From positions 62,001-126,000 of the IMG/VR virus record IMGVR_UViG_3300017991_000005: a stretch of 64,000 nt of DNA. One strand, 5' to 3'. The stretch comes from a virus. Under the pieces are notes generated by a model. That model saw only the letters and a program-made list of their open reading frames with translations, was not told the DNA's origin and did not search any database. Both the position numbers and the translations under genes were made by a program. Each line of letters begins with the position of its first letter. Position 1 is the first letter of the stretch. Of this stretch, positions 7,741-15,379 are shown piece by piece.

Positions 7741-9102
7741 TTAGGCGCTCACGCCGTTGAGGGCGTCGAACACCACCTTGCACTTGGAGCACTTGAAGTA
7801 GGTGTACCGGTGGTTCTTGTGGGCCTTGCCGCAGGAGGGGCAGGTGTCGGGGACGTTCCCCTCGGCGTCCTTCTCCCGGAGGACCTTGACCTTCGGAAAG
7901 CCCACCACCGTGGCGTCCTTGAGGTGCTTTTTGACCTTGCCGCGCAGGTCGAAGGTGTCGCCGAGGTTCAGGTCCGAGTGGGACCGGCGGAAGAAGACCG
8001 TGGTGCCGTCTTCGGCCTTGGCGACGTGGAAGAAGGAGACGCCCCAGTCGCTATCCTCCTCCCGCTGGAAGGTCAGGGTGTAGGTCCCCAGGTCTTGCTG
8101 CTTGGTGGAGACCTCCTTGTCCAAGCACTTCGATTCGACCTTGGGGGTCCTCTTCTCGGCCCGCTTCTTGAGGATGTCCGAGGCGATGAAAGCCGCGAAC
8201 CCCAGGGTGGTGTACTCGAAGTTCTGGCAGAGGTTGAAGAGGAACTCGGTCCACTTCTCCTCCAGGCGGGCGCGGGCCTCGGTGGCGTACTCGGAAAAGG
8301 CTTTCAGGAGCTCGTCCTTCCGGGCAGTCGCCTCGTCGAAGAGGGCCTCGCGGGCCTCCCGCTCCTCCCTGGGCTCGTTCGACTGGGGCTTGGAGAAGAG
8401 CACCGAGAGGTAGGTGGCCGTGCTCGGCTTGCCCCACTCCTCGCCCTTCCGCCTGGAGACGTACCCCCACTTCTCGACGTAGACCAGGGCGACCGGCACC
8501 GCGTACTCGGCGTCGTAGCCGTTGACGTTGAAGCCGCCGCGAGGGGCATCCCAGCCGTCCTCGTCGCCGAACTCCGCCTCGATTCCCCGGCAGAAGGCCG
8601 CGAGCTCCCGCTCCACGTCCACCCCGAAGAAGTCCTTGCAGCACTTGGAGCCGACCTGGGTGAGGGCCTCCTCGCCGTCCTTGAGGAAGAAGTAGAGGGT
8701 CTTCCGGTGGCGCCGGGTCTGGCAGTGGTCGCACCGGAGGAAGTCGGCCCCCTCGACGACCTCGCGGGTGATGGCCCCCTCCTCGGCCACCCAGAGGGAC
8801 TTCTTGTCCACGTCGTCGCGGGTGAGGACAGCCCGGAGGGTGTAGGGCCCGACCTTGTAGGTGGGGTAGGGGGCGGAGACCGTGTAGGTCACCGTCGAGG
8901 GCGGGGGGTCGGGCGCGAAATCGAGCGTCGTCTTCCCCGCGAGAGGATCATGGGTCAGGGTAGCCTTGAGGCCGGGGAACCGGGGCTCCAGCTCCGCGAC
9001 CTTGGCCTCGAACTGGGCCCTCCGGTAGCGGTCCACCTCGATGTTCGCCGTGAGGCCCGCGTCCGAGGTCAGGAAGTTCGGTTTCACTTTCCGTCGTGCC
9101 AT
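7741..9102 (-). CDS. Large phage protein with CxxC-type zinc modules, 453 aa
   Basis: Residues near 125-165 hold CDHCQTRRHRKTLYFFL followed by VGSKCCKDFFG. I have seen this arrangement in uncharacterised phage and plasmid proteins, but it has no named function. The C-terminus carries CPSCGKAHKNHRY and CSKCK, a second zinc ribbon. The region between is long, charged and partly helical. The protein has no visible catalytic motif. It is probably a nucleic-acid-binding protein. It is the sole large gene behind the promoter at 9145 and starts MARRKVKPNF. Confidence 0.65.
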   Translation of the reverse strand: MARRKVKPNFLTSDAGLTANIEVDRYRRAQFEAKVAELEPRFPGLKATLTHDPLAGKTTLDFAPDPPPSTVTYTVSAPYPTYKVGPYTLRAVLTRDDVDKKSLWVAEEGAITREVVEGADFLRCDHCQTRRHRKTLYFFLKDGEEALTQVGSKCCKDFFGVDVERELAAFCRGIEAEFGDEDGWDAPRGGFNVNGYDAEYAVPVALVYVEKWGYVSRRKGEEWGKPSTATYLSVLFSKPQSNEPREEREAREALFDEATARKDELLKAFSEYATEARARLEEKWTEFLFNLCQNFEYTTLGFAAFIASDILKKRAEKRTPKVESKCLDKEVSTKQQDLGTYTLTFQREEDSDWGVSFFHVAKAEDGTTVFFRRSHSDLNLGDTFDLRGKVKKHLKDATVVGFPKVKVLREKDAEGNVPDTCPSCGKAHKNHRYTYFKCSKCKVVFDALNGVSA

Positions 9103-9144
9103 CTCGCGCTCCTTTCGTCTCTCTCACGTCTCCCGTCTAATTAT

Positions 9145-9173
9145 ATTATAGGGTATCACGGTCCACTTTTCAA
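9145..9173 (-). promoter_or_regulatory. Sigma70-like promoter, conserved-spacer family
   Basis: TTGAAA, 17-bp spacer AGTGGACCGTGATACCC, then TATAAT. It drives the gene starting at 9102. Both boxes and the spacer are identical to the copy at 4956-4984. Confidence 0.9.
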
Positions 9174-9195
9174 GCAGAAAATACCGTGCGCGATG

Positions 9196-9239
9196 AAAAA
9201 AATAAGGCCCCACGCCAGGGCCGACCCAGCGTAGGGCCT
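9196..9239 (-). terminator. Rho-independent terminator of the PPDK-like operon
   Basis: On the minus strand AGGCCC...GGGCCT closes a long imperfect stem containing ACGCTGG/CTGGCGT, followed by TTATTTTTTT. It lies directly after the 50-aa gene at 9266 and before the promoter at 9145, so it insulates the two units. Confidence 0.85.
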
Positions 9240-9265
9240 CCCCTCGAAAGGGGCCAAGAATGGCT

Positions 9266-9418
9266 CTATTTGCTGATCCGACGCACCAGAGCACCCAGGT
9301 GGGCGTCGAACGCCTCCGGGCGGGCCTCGTCGAGGCGCACGCGCCGGAGGGCCCTCCTCATGGCCGCTCGGTTGGGCCGGAGGAGGTCTTTAGGGCGTTG
9401 TTTGCCTTTGCGCGTCAT
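9266..9418 (-). CDS. Small basic protein, 50 aa
   Basis: An Arg-rich peptide beginning MTRKGKQRPKDLLRPNRAAM, with RRALRRVRLDEARPEAFDAH after it. Its ATG overlaps the stop of the YkgJ-like gene as ATGA, and there is no separate strong ribosome site, so translation is probably coupled. The charge suggests binding to nucleic acid or acidic partners. It is the last gene of the operon, directly before its terminator. Confidence 0.55.
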   Translation of the reverse strand: MTRKGKQRPKDLLRPNRAAMRRALRRVRLDEARPEAFDAHLGALVRRISK

Positions 9419-9903
9419 GGGTCTATTGTGTACCTCGCCGACCTCGATTCCGGGACGCTCTTGGGGTCCTTGAGGCGCCCCGCGAGGACCCCCAGGCGGA
9501 GAGAGGCGTCGGCGTACCGCTCCGCGTCCGCGAGGGTCCGGAGCTCGATGGCGTGCTCGGCCGCCCCGGCCGGGCCCCCTGGGACCGCCTCGCAGTCGCT
9601 CGGCGAGTAGTCCCGGCACGGGCCCGGCCTCGCCTCGTACACCTTGCAGACGTTCCCGGCGCCCAGGGCTCGGCACCGGGTGTCCACCTGGAGATACCAG
9701 TCGGTGCGCCTGGACGCCTGCACGTCCGCGTACACGAGGACTCCCTCGTGGGCCACCCACCACCGGATTTCCTCCCAGTCGTCCTCGTCCACCGGGGGCA
9801 TGATCCGCACGGTGATGTACCGGCAGCACAGGGCCCCCCTCGGCTTCCGGGTGCCCTTGATCCCGCACGAGGCGCAGGGCTCCGGTATGGCGGGCTTGCT
9901 CAT
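9415..9903 (-). CDS. YkgJ-like cysteine-cluster protein, 162 aa
   Basis: The N-terminus has CASCG (Cys10, Cys13) and CC at 26-27. Downstream are CRALGAGNVCKVYEARPGPC and CRDYSPSDCE. This pattern of CxxC, CC and a later xRPxxCRxY-like segment is typical of YkgJ/UPF0153 proteins, predicted to bind zinc or an iron-sulphur cluster. Their biochemical role is unsettled. It overlaps the upstream membrane-protein gene and the downstream 50-aa gene by ATGA, so it belongs to the four-gene operon headed by the PPDK-like protein. Confidence 0.72.
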   Translation of the reverse strand: MSKPAIPEPCASCGIKGTRKPRGALCCRYITVRIMPPVDEDDWEEIRWWVAHEGVLVYADVQASRRTDWYLQVDTRCRALGAGNVCKVYEARPGPCRDYSPSDCEAVPGGPAGAAEHAIELRTLADAERYADASLRLGVLAGRLKDPKSVPESRSARYTIDP

Positions 9904-10160
9904 AAGCCAGACGCCCAGATGAACACGCGCACGGCGAAGCCGAGCGCCAGGGCCACGAGGACCGCCCCCAGGCAGCACCAGATGACCGCACCGACGTAGG
10001 CCACCTCCCGCCTCGGCTCTGGCCTCGGAGGGGGTACGACCTCCTCCAGGACCGCATCCGGGACAAGTCGCTGGGCGTCCCGGAAGTCCTTGGGGTTCTC
10101 GTTCGGGTCCCCGTCGAACAGGATGTCGTGGGTCTGTGGGTTTATCAGACGGAGCCGCAT
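9900..10160 (-). CDS. Small single-pass membrane protein, 86 aa
   Basis: Residues 1-50 are soluble and charged (NPNEN.. DFRDAQRLVPDAV, then VVPPPRPEPRREV). Residues 54-84 are a strong hydrophobic helix (AYVGAVIWCCLGAVLVALAL). This is a C-tail-anchored layout with no signal peptide. Its start overlaps the 3' end of the PPDK-like gene by 16 bases and its stop overlaps the YkgJ-like gene by ATGA. It may place the operon products at the membrane; this is inference. Confidence 0.65.
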   Translation of the reverse strand: MRLRLINPQTHDILFDGDPNENPKDFRDAQRLVPDAVLEEVVPPPRPEPRREVAYVGAVIWCCLGAVLVALALGFAVRVFIWASGL

Positions 10161-12172
10161 GTTACCTTCCCTCGAACCGCTACCTGCGCCGCCGCGAGCC
10201 TCGCCATCTTGAGGCGTGAGGGGGAGCAGGAGATGTAGTCCACCCCCAGGTGGGCGAAGGCCGTGATGGACCTGGGGTCGGCCGCGTGCTCGCCGCACAC
10301 GCCGATCTCGATCTTCGGACGAACCGCCCGTGCCAGCTCGATGCCCAGTCGGATAAGACGCCCCACCCCCCGGACATCGAGCGTGGCGAACGGGTCGGCC
10401 TGGAGGACCCGAAGGTCCAAGTATCGTGGCATCCACTTCTCCGCGTCGTCGCGGGAGAAGCCCCAGACCATCTGGGTCAGGTCATTTGTCCCGAAGGACA
10501 TGAAGTCGGCGTGGTGGGCGATCTCATCGGCCGTGAGGCACGCCCTGGGAGTCTCGATCATGGTCCCGATGGGGACCGCCTTGGCAGCCCTCTTGCCGAG
10601 GACCTTCTCCAGGATGTCCTCCACGAGGGCCCGGAGAGTGATGAGCTCGCGCACCGACGCCACAAGGGGGACCATGATCCTGGGCCGCGCCCCTTCGACC
10701 TTCTTGGCCGCCTCGGCGACGGCCTGGGTCTGCATGGCGTAGACTTCCGGTGCGGTGATCCCCAGGCGGCAGCCCCGGTGCCCCAGCATGGGGTTCGACT
10801 CCCGAAGGGCCTCGGTGTAGCGTTGCACCGCCGTGTTCGGAATTCCCAGGTCGGCCGCTGCCCCCTCCCCCCAGAACTCGTGAAGCGGCGCGTCCAGAAG
10901 CCGGATTGTAACGGGCGCACCGTCCGCCCCCTCGAAGATGCCCTGGAAGTCTTCGCGCTGAAACTCCAGGAGCCGAATGAGGGCGGCCTTCCGGAGGGCG
11001 TCCGTGTCGGCCATGAGCATGCGCCGGAAAGGCTCGATCCTGTCCTTCCCGAAGAACTGGTGTTCGGTCCGGCAGAGCCCCACCCCCTGGGCACCGTACG
11101 CGCTTACGGCCTCTTCCGTGGCGTCCGGGGTGTCCACGTTGGCGTACACCCGCATGCCGGGCTCGACCCAGCGGAGCACCTCGTCGAGGATGGCCGTTCC
11201 GGCAAGGGCCGCCAGAGGGACCGCCCCCTCGAAAAGGAGGCCAGTCGATCCGTCCATGGAGATGGTGAGGTTCTCCCCACGTCGGCTGCCGATGCCCTTG
11301 GCGGAGACGATGCACGGGAGCCCCATCCCACGAGCCACCACGGCCGCATGGGAGGTCAAGCCCCCGCGTTCCGTCACGATCCCGGAGCAGTAGCGAAGAG
11401 CTGACACGTCCTCCGGGGAGGTCATCTTGACCACGAGGACGGCCCTGTCCCCGTGCTCGGCGTAGTGTTGGACCGCCTCATCCGCCCCCCACGCCACCGG
11501 CCCGATAGCAACCCCAGGCGCCGCCGGGGTCCCCTTGGCGATGGCGTCCTCCGGAATGGCGTCCAGCGTGGGCGTCTCCATGGAGGCCACGTCGCTGGGG
11601 GAAATACGAAGGAGGGCCTCCTCCTGGGTCAGGATGCCCTCGTCCACGAGGTCCCGGACGAACGAGAGCGCCGCGCCCACAGTCCGGACAAGGGGAAAGA
11701 CGGAGAGGACCTGAAACTCGTCGTCCGGGCCCTGGCGGACCGCCTCGACACGGGCCACGTCCTTGAGAACCCCCTCCACCACCCGGCAGAACTCCGCGAG
11801 ACGGTCCGAGTCTCCGCCGTATTCGGACAGATGCACCCAGTCGTCCCCGTCGTGGAACTCACCCACCGGCGTGCTATCCCCAGTCCTGGGGTCCCGCGTG
11901 CTCACGCTGACCCACTCGTGCGCCTCGGCCGGGGAACCTGGGAGGCGCTGCACGAGACACCACTCCAGCCCGCGCTCCTTGATCTCCTTCCGAAGACCTC
12001 GTGGCATCCCGGCGTACTCCCACACCCCGGCGACACCATAGACCCGGAAGACGCCCTTCTTCTTGAACTGGACATCCGGACCGGAGATGATCGTGGGCGC
12101 CGCGCTCACCCCGGCCGCTTGGAGGGCTGCCAGTCGTTTCCGCAGCCCCACGATATGCTGCTTCGTAAGCAC
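10145..12172 (-). CDS. Truncated pyruvate phosphate dikinase-like (PEP-utilising) enzyme, 675 aa
   Basis: The central phosphohistidine swivel domain is intact: GGLTSHAAVVARGMGLPCIV with His275. The C-terminal PEP/pyruvate TIM barrel is complete: RLLDAPLHEF, FGTNDLTQMVWGFSRDDA, CGEHAADP, and ISCSP with Cys649. PPDK is usually about 870-900 aa with a two-lobed ATP-grasp domain first. Here residues 85-165 match only its second lobe (STRDPRTGD, GEF, DDEF), and the LQTR element that carries a nucleotide-contacting Arg reads VLSVFP. ATP phosphorylation is therefore unlikely, while a PEP-pyruvate half-reaction or regulation is possible. GTG start with GGAG upstream. It has its own promoter at 12202. 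Confidence 0.88.
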   Translation of the reverse strand: MLTKQHIVGLRKRLAALQAAGVSAAPTIISGPDVQFKKKGVFRVYGVAGVWEYAGMPRGLRKEIKERGLEWCLVQRLPGSPAEAHEWVSVSTRDPRTGDSTPVGEFHDGDDWVHLSEYGGDSDRLAEFCRVVEGVLKDVARVEAVRQGPDDEFQVLSVFPLVRTVGAALSFVRDLVDEGILTQEEALLRISPSDVASMETPTLDAIPEDAIAKGTPAAPGVAIGPVAWGADEAVQHYAEHGDRAVLVVKMTSPEDVSALRYCSGIVTERGGLTSHAAVVARGMGLPCIVSAKGIGSRRGENLTISMDGSTGLLFEGAVPLAALAGTAILDEVLRWVEPGMRVYANVDTPDATEEAVSAYGAQGVGLCRTEHQFFGKDRIEPFRRMLMADTDALRKAALIRLLEFQREDFQGIFEGADGAPVTIRLLDAPLHEFWGEGAAADLGIPNTAVQRYTEALRESNPMLGHRGCRLGITAPEVYAMQTQAVAEAAKKVEGARPRIMVPLVASVRELITLRALVEDILEKVLGKRAAKAVPIGTMIETPRACLTADEIAHHADFMSFGTNDLTQMVWGFSRDDAEKWMPRYLDLRVLQADPFATLDVRGVGRLIRLGIELARAVRPKIEIGVCGEHAADPRSITAFAHLGVDYISCSPSRLKMARLAAAQVAVRGKVTCGSV

Positions 12173-12201
12173 TCGGACTTACTCCAATGACGACAGCCCG
12201 A

Positions 12202-12230
12202 TTATACCGCATCACGATCCGCGTGTCCAT
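12202..12230 (-). promoter_or_regulatory. Promoter of the PPDK-like operon
   Basis: TGGACA, 17-bp spacer CGCGGATCGTGATGCGG, then TATAAT on the minus strand. It keeps the GATCGTGAT core of the conserved spacer but has a different -35. Expected transcript start is near 12195, giving a 20-25 nt leader. Confidence 0.8.
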
Positions 12231-12241
12231 CCGAAAATAGC

Positions 12242-12273
12242 AAAAAAGAAGAGCGGTGCTGTGGGCACCGCTC
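12242..12273 (-). terminator. Rho-independent terminator after the ParB-like gene
   Basis: GAGCGGTGC pairs perfectly with GCACCGCTC (9 bp, 5-nt loop) and is followed on the minus strand by TTCTTTTTTG. It separates the ParB-like gene from the PPDK operon promoter. Confidence 0.9.
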
Positions 12274-12345
12274 CCCCGCACAGGTGGATTCCCCCTCGGT
12301 GAATCCGAGCTCAGCCTACACTGTCCCGCGCTCGGACGCAAGCCC

Positions 12346-13608
12346 CTACTTTCCGGCCGTCTTCTTGGTGGGCCGCTTGCCGCCCCTCGCGGCCTTCTTC
12401 TTGCCTCCCCTCGCGGCCTTCTTCTTGCCTCCCCCCACCTTCGTGGTCTTGGGCTTGCCGATGCCGTTCGCCTTGCACCACTCCGCCAGGGCGGCAACGA
12501 GAGAAGGGGCGCCCGGATCGAGATTGATGGAGTAGAGAAGCCCGGCGACCTGCCCCCGCAGGAAGATGATCGTACCGGAATTCTTCTCGTCCCACTTGGC
12601 GACCTCGGCCGCCACGAACTCGGCGAGCTGTTTTCCCTTGAGCTTCTTCTTCTTGCCCCTCACCCCCGCATCCGTCTCCGCCTTGGCCCTCTTCTCCTGG
12701 TACTTCGAGAGGGAGCCCTCGACCTTCCGGATCGCCCGCTGGACCTCCGCGACAGGGCGCCCCTCCAGAACGGGCTCCGACGACACCACGACCTCCGGTC
12801 CCCGCGCCCCCTCCACGGCCGTCTGCGGGGTGCGCTTGTGCTTGTCCGCCTGCTCCCTCGGCGTCTTCTTGTCCTCCCTCGGCTTCCTGGGCTCCTTCCG
12901 GCCGTCGGCCCACCGGGCGGTGCCGTTCTTGACGGCGTGCTCGATGTGGGCGCGGAAGAAAGGCTCGGTGAGCTCCCTGAGCTTGCCGATGAAGCGGCCC
13001 CGGTCCTCCGGGTGCACCCTGAGCAGCTCGTGGCACTTGCCCACCGTGATGTCCGTGTCGCCCCCGTCGAGGCCCTTCTGGAGGTCCTTCGGAAGGGCGA
13101 GGAGCTGCGTGTGGATCGAGACCCACCGCTCCGAGCGCCCCATGCGCTTTGCCACCTCTTTGGCGGTCTTGGTGCCCAGGGCCTCCATGGCACGGGCCAC
13201 GGCGCGGGCCTCCGTCATCGGGGTCATGTTGATCCGCCGCGTGGAGAGGTCGAACGCCGCGAGCACGAGGTCCTCCCGCGACCCCTGGACGTGGGTGATG
13301 GGAACCTCCTTGAGCCCCACCTCCTTGGCGGCGGCCAGCCGGTTGTAGCCGTCCACCACGAGGATGTCCCCGTTCCGCTCCGTCACGAGGATCGGGTCGT
13401 AGAAGCCGTGCTGCCGGATGGAAGCGACGAGCTCCAGGAACTCCTCGGACGCCTTGTCCACGTCCCTGAGCTTGAGGTCCTGGGCTTCCTTGAGCGAGGC
13501 CGTGGCGAGATACGACGCGCCCAGCCTGCGCTCCTTGGGCGGCGTGCTCCGGGCCGCCGTCCCGGCGCCCTTGCGAACGCCCTTTTTGACGCCCTTTTTC
13601 TTTCCCAT
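12346..13608 (-). CDS. ParB/Spo0J-like DNA-binding protein with lysine-rich tails, 420 aa
   Basis: Residues 55-130 form a ParB/Srx-type N-terminal domain, with SIRQHGFYDPILVTERNGD and DGYNRLAAAKEVG. The usual GERR arginine patch is replaced by DGYNR. Residues 145-180 contain a helix-turn-helix (TAKEVAKRMGRSERWVSIHT). The N-terminus (MGKKKGVKKGVRKGAG) and the C-terminus (repeated KKKAARGG) are lysine-rich. No ParA partner is nearby, so it may be a regulator or a chromosome organiser rather than a plasmid-type partition protein. The start follows AGGAGG. A perfect inverted repeat lies just upstream of its promoter. Confidence 0.82.
   Translation of the reverse strand: MGKKKGVKKGVRKGAGTAARSTPPKERRLGASYLATASLKEAQDLKLRDVDKASEEFLELVASIRQHGFYDPILVTERNGDILVVDGYNRLAAAKEVGLKEVPITHVQGSREDLVLAAFDLSTRRINMTPMTEARAVARAMEALGTKTAKEVAKRMGRSERWVSIHTQLLALPKDLQKGLDGGDTDITVGKCHELLRVHPEDRGRFIGKLRELTEPFFRAHIEHAVKNGTARWADGRKEPRKPREDKKTPREQADKHKRTPQTAVEGARGPEVVVSSEPVLEGRPVAEVQRAIRKVEGSLSKYQEKRAKAETDAGVRGKKKKLKGKQLAEFVAAEVAKWDEKNSGTIIFLRGQVAGLLYSINLDPGAPSLVAALAEWCKANGIGKPKTTKVGGGKKKAARGGKKKAARGGKRPTKKTAGK
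12383..12430 (-). repeat. Tandem 24-bp repeat coding KKKAARGG
   Basis: Two identical 24-bp units (12383-12406 and 12407-12430) in frame in the ParB-like gene encode two copies of the lysine-rich octapeptide, a clear sign of tail expansion by slippage. Confidence 0.85.
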
Positions 13609-13647
13609 GACTACCTCCTGTGCTTGACTCACGAGGATACATCCAAG

Positions 13648-13675
13648 AGTGTACCGTATTATGTTACGATTGCAA
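13648..13675 (-). promoter_or_regulatory. Possible promoter of the ParB-like gene
   Basis: TTGCAA, 16-bp spacer, then TACACT on the minus strand, in an AT-rich gap 40 bases upstream of the start codon. It does not belong to the conserved-spacer family and is weaker. Confidence 0.5.
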
Positions 13676-13698
13676 GCAGAAAATACAGGAATTTTCGC

Positions 13699-13716
13699 AC
13701 TGTCGCTACCGACAGT
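13699..13716. repeat. 18-bp perfect inverted repeat, copy 1
   Basis: ACTGTCG-CTAC-CGACAGT, a 7-bp perfect palindrome with a 4-nt spacer. The same 20-nt block, CACTGTCGCTACCGACAGTC, recurs at 56915-56934. It lies 24 bases upstream of the putative -35 of the ParB-like gene, so it is a candidate operator or ParB-binding site. Confidence 0.75.
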
Positions 13717-13725
13717 CGCGGGGGG

Positions 13726-13759
13726 AAAAAGATGGGGGGCGACCTTTCGGCCGCCCCCC
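13726..13759 (-). terminator. Rho-independent terminator after the Tudor-like gene
   Basis: A GGGGGGCG.CC stem with a GAAA loop (minus strand) is followed by ATCTTTTTCC. It closes the unit coming from the gene at 13790. Confidence 0.85.
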
Positions 13760-13789
13760 GGTCGCCACTGGTGCCCGATGAGGGGAGGG

Positions 13790-14398
13790 TCACTTGGCGT
13801 TGAAGTTCTGGACCGACTTCTTGATCGAGGCCAGCGCCGCCTTGGGGATGCTCTTGAGCTCCTCCAGGGTGCCGTCGGCGAGCGCGTCGGCGACCTCCTG
13901 GACCGTGGCGTAGCCCTCGGCCTCCAGCTTCTCCTGGACCTTCTTGGCGAGCCCCAGGGCCTCCAGGCCGAAGGTGCCCGCGTCCTCGCTGTCGTCGTCC
14001 TCGTCGCCCAGGGTCTCGACTTCCTCGATGGAGTACCACCCCTCGTCGCCGTCGTCGAAGGCGATGAACACCTTCTCATCGTCGATGTTCACGTCCTTGA
14101 CGGTTCCGGGGTAGTAGTCCCCCTCGATCTTCACCTGACAACGGTCGCCGTCCTTCCACACGTCGCCGTCGTCCCCGCCGTCTTCGTCCCCCGCCTCGGC
14201 GGTCTCGTCCGCCGCTTCGTCGCTGGGGTCGGGTTCCGGGCCGAGGTCGATGTCGTCGTCCTCGTCCCCCTTCACGGGCGCGGGTCCCCCGCCGAGGGAG
14301 AGCACGCGGTCCGGGCCGATGATGAGAGAGCAGCCGGGTGGCAGCATCTCCTGGACCTCCGCCACGAGGTCCGCCAGGGTCTTCGCTTTCTTTGCCAT
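13790..14398 (-). CDS. Acidic protein with Tudor/SH3-like and HhH-like domains, 202 aa
   Basis: Residues 1-35 are helical, and residues 44-78 form a long Asp/Glu linker. Residues 80-128 read like a Tudor/SH3-like barrel (GDRCQVKIEGDYYPGTVKDV then VFIAFDDGDEGWYSIEEV). Residues 145-195 resemble a helix-hairpin-helix or RNA polymerase alpha-CTD fold (LEAEGYATVQEVADAL, LEELKSIPKAALASIK). Such a pairing suggests a protein-nucleic-acid adaptor, possibly acting on the transcription machinery; this is inference. It starts MAKKAKTLAD and ends at a strong terminator. Confidence 0.68.
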   Translation of the reverse strand: MAKKAKTLADLVAEVQEMLPPGCSLIIGPDRVLSLGGGPAPVKGDEDDDIDLGPEPDPSDEAADETAEAGDEDGGDDGDVWKDGDRCQVKIEGDYYPGTVKDVNIDDEKVFIAFDDGDEGWYSIEEVETLGDEDDDSEDAGTFGLEALGLAKKVQEKLEAEGYATVQEVADALADGTLEELKSIPKAALASIKKSVQNFNAK

Positions 14399-14443
14399 AG
14401 GGGAAATCCTCCACTCTTATATCGGTACACTTGCGGGGTTCCT

Positions 14444-15019
14444 TTAGCCCTTTTTCGCTTTTTTCTTGCCTCCCCTCTCCCTCCCCTTGCCGCCATACTT
14501 CGCGGCAGCTCCCTTGGGCTCGCCCAGGCGCTCGGAGCGGCCCAGGCCGAGACGCCCCCGGAAACGGTTGACGCGCTCGGAGAGCTCCTGCATGGCGCTC
14601 TCGGCCTCCTTGTCGATGGCGGCCTGGATGCGGGCCTTCTCCTCCCTCGTGCGGGCCTTTTCGGCCGTGAAGGAACGGGAGGGGACTTCGGTGAAGAGCC
14701 CGGAGATGTTGCGGCCGGTGGTCACGGTCGTGAGGAAGTTCACGTCGCTCTGGGTCAGCTTGCCCCCGGCCACGAGGTCCACGAGCTCTTCCTTGTGCAG
14801 GAGTCGGGCGACCGTGGGGGCGTCGGCCAGGACCACCGAGGTCTGGTTCTTGTAGAACGCCTTGCCGTCCTCGGACTCCACGAAAGCGTCCCCGTCCTCC
14901 TCCATGAGGGACCGGAGCGCGTCCTTCGCCTCCTTGTACTTCTTCTCGAAGAAGTCCATCTGCCCCTTGAGGATCACCGCCTCGTGCAGGAGCGCCTGTT
15001 TTTCCTTTTCGTCTGCCAT
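14444..15019 (-). CDS. Coiled-coil protein with lysine-rich C-terminus, 191 aa
   Basis: Residues 1-45 form a long charged helix (KQALLHEAVILKGQMDFFEK). The middle (SVVLADAPTVARLLHKEELV) is globular, and residues 125-160 are again helical. The C-terminus ends GKGRERGGKKKAKKG. No family is recognised. A distant likeness to host-nuclease inhibitors came to mind but I cannot support it. It is the first gene after the promoter at 15052 and is followed by the Tudor-like gene. Confidence 0.62.
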   Translation of the reverse strand: MADEKEKQALLHEAVILKGQMDFFEKKYKEAKDALRSLMEEDGDAFVESEDGKAFYKNQTSVVLADAPTVARLLHKEELVDLVAGGKLTQSDVNFLTTVTTGRNISGLFTEVPSRSFTAEKARTREEKARIQAAIDKEAESAMQELSERVNRFRGRLGLGRSERLGEPKGAAAKYGGKGRERGGKKKAKKG

Positions 15020-15051
15020 AGTAGCCTCCAGAAAGCCGTCCTATGGCTCAA

Positions 15052-15080
15052 ATCTTATGGTATCACGGTGGGCTTGTCAA
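15052..15080 (-). promoter_or_regulatory. Sigma70-like promoter, conserved-spacer family
   Basis: TTGACA (perfect -35), 17-bp spacer AGCCCACCGTGATACCA, then TAAGAT. It drives the gene at 15019 and overlaps the 3' end of the preceding gene. Confidence 0.88.
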
Positions 15081-15379
15081 GCGGTTTTTTTGGGACGTTT
15101 TTGGGGCAGGAGGGTGTACCCGTCGGCAATCTCCTCGGCCTTGATACCGGGCACGGACGCCTTTGTACGGCGCATGGCCTCGCGGTACACCCGGTCCCGG
15201 ACGGCGGGGCTCTTGAGCCGAGCGATCCGGGCCGCCGCGTTCCGGGGGCCCGACGACTTGTCAATGATTCCCTGGAGGACCTCCCCCATCACCTGATTCA
15301 AGAGAGAGTCGAAAACGGCCTGGGGGTAGTAGAGACCGTCGATTTCGAGCATGATCCGGCTTACAGGAGGTGTTTCCAT
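15077..15379 (-). CDS. Hypothetical protein, 100 aa
   Basis: A small basic, helical protein (ARIARLKSPAVRDRVYREAM) ending KRPKKTA. AAGGA precedes the first ATG at 15379, which overlaps the RuvC-like gene by 19 bases. An ATG at 15352 (MLEIDGLYYP) is an alternative start. It closes the packaging/head block, and its last bases overlap the next promoter. No family is recognised. Confidence 0.58.
   Translation of the reverse strand: METPPVSRIMLEIDGLYYPQAVFDSLLNQVMGEVLQGIIDKSSGPRNAAARIARLKSPAVRDRVYREAMRRTKASVPGIKAEEIADGYTLLPQKRPKKTA

Noticed and set aside
12346-13608. ParABS partition cassette
   Set aside because: The ParB-like gene has no ParA-type ATPase beside it, so calling a partition system is not supported.
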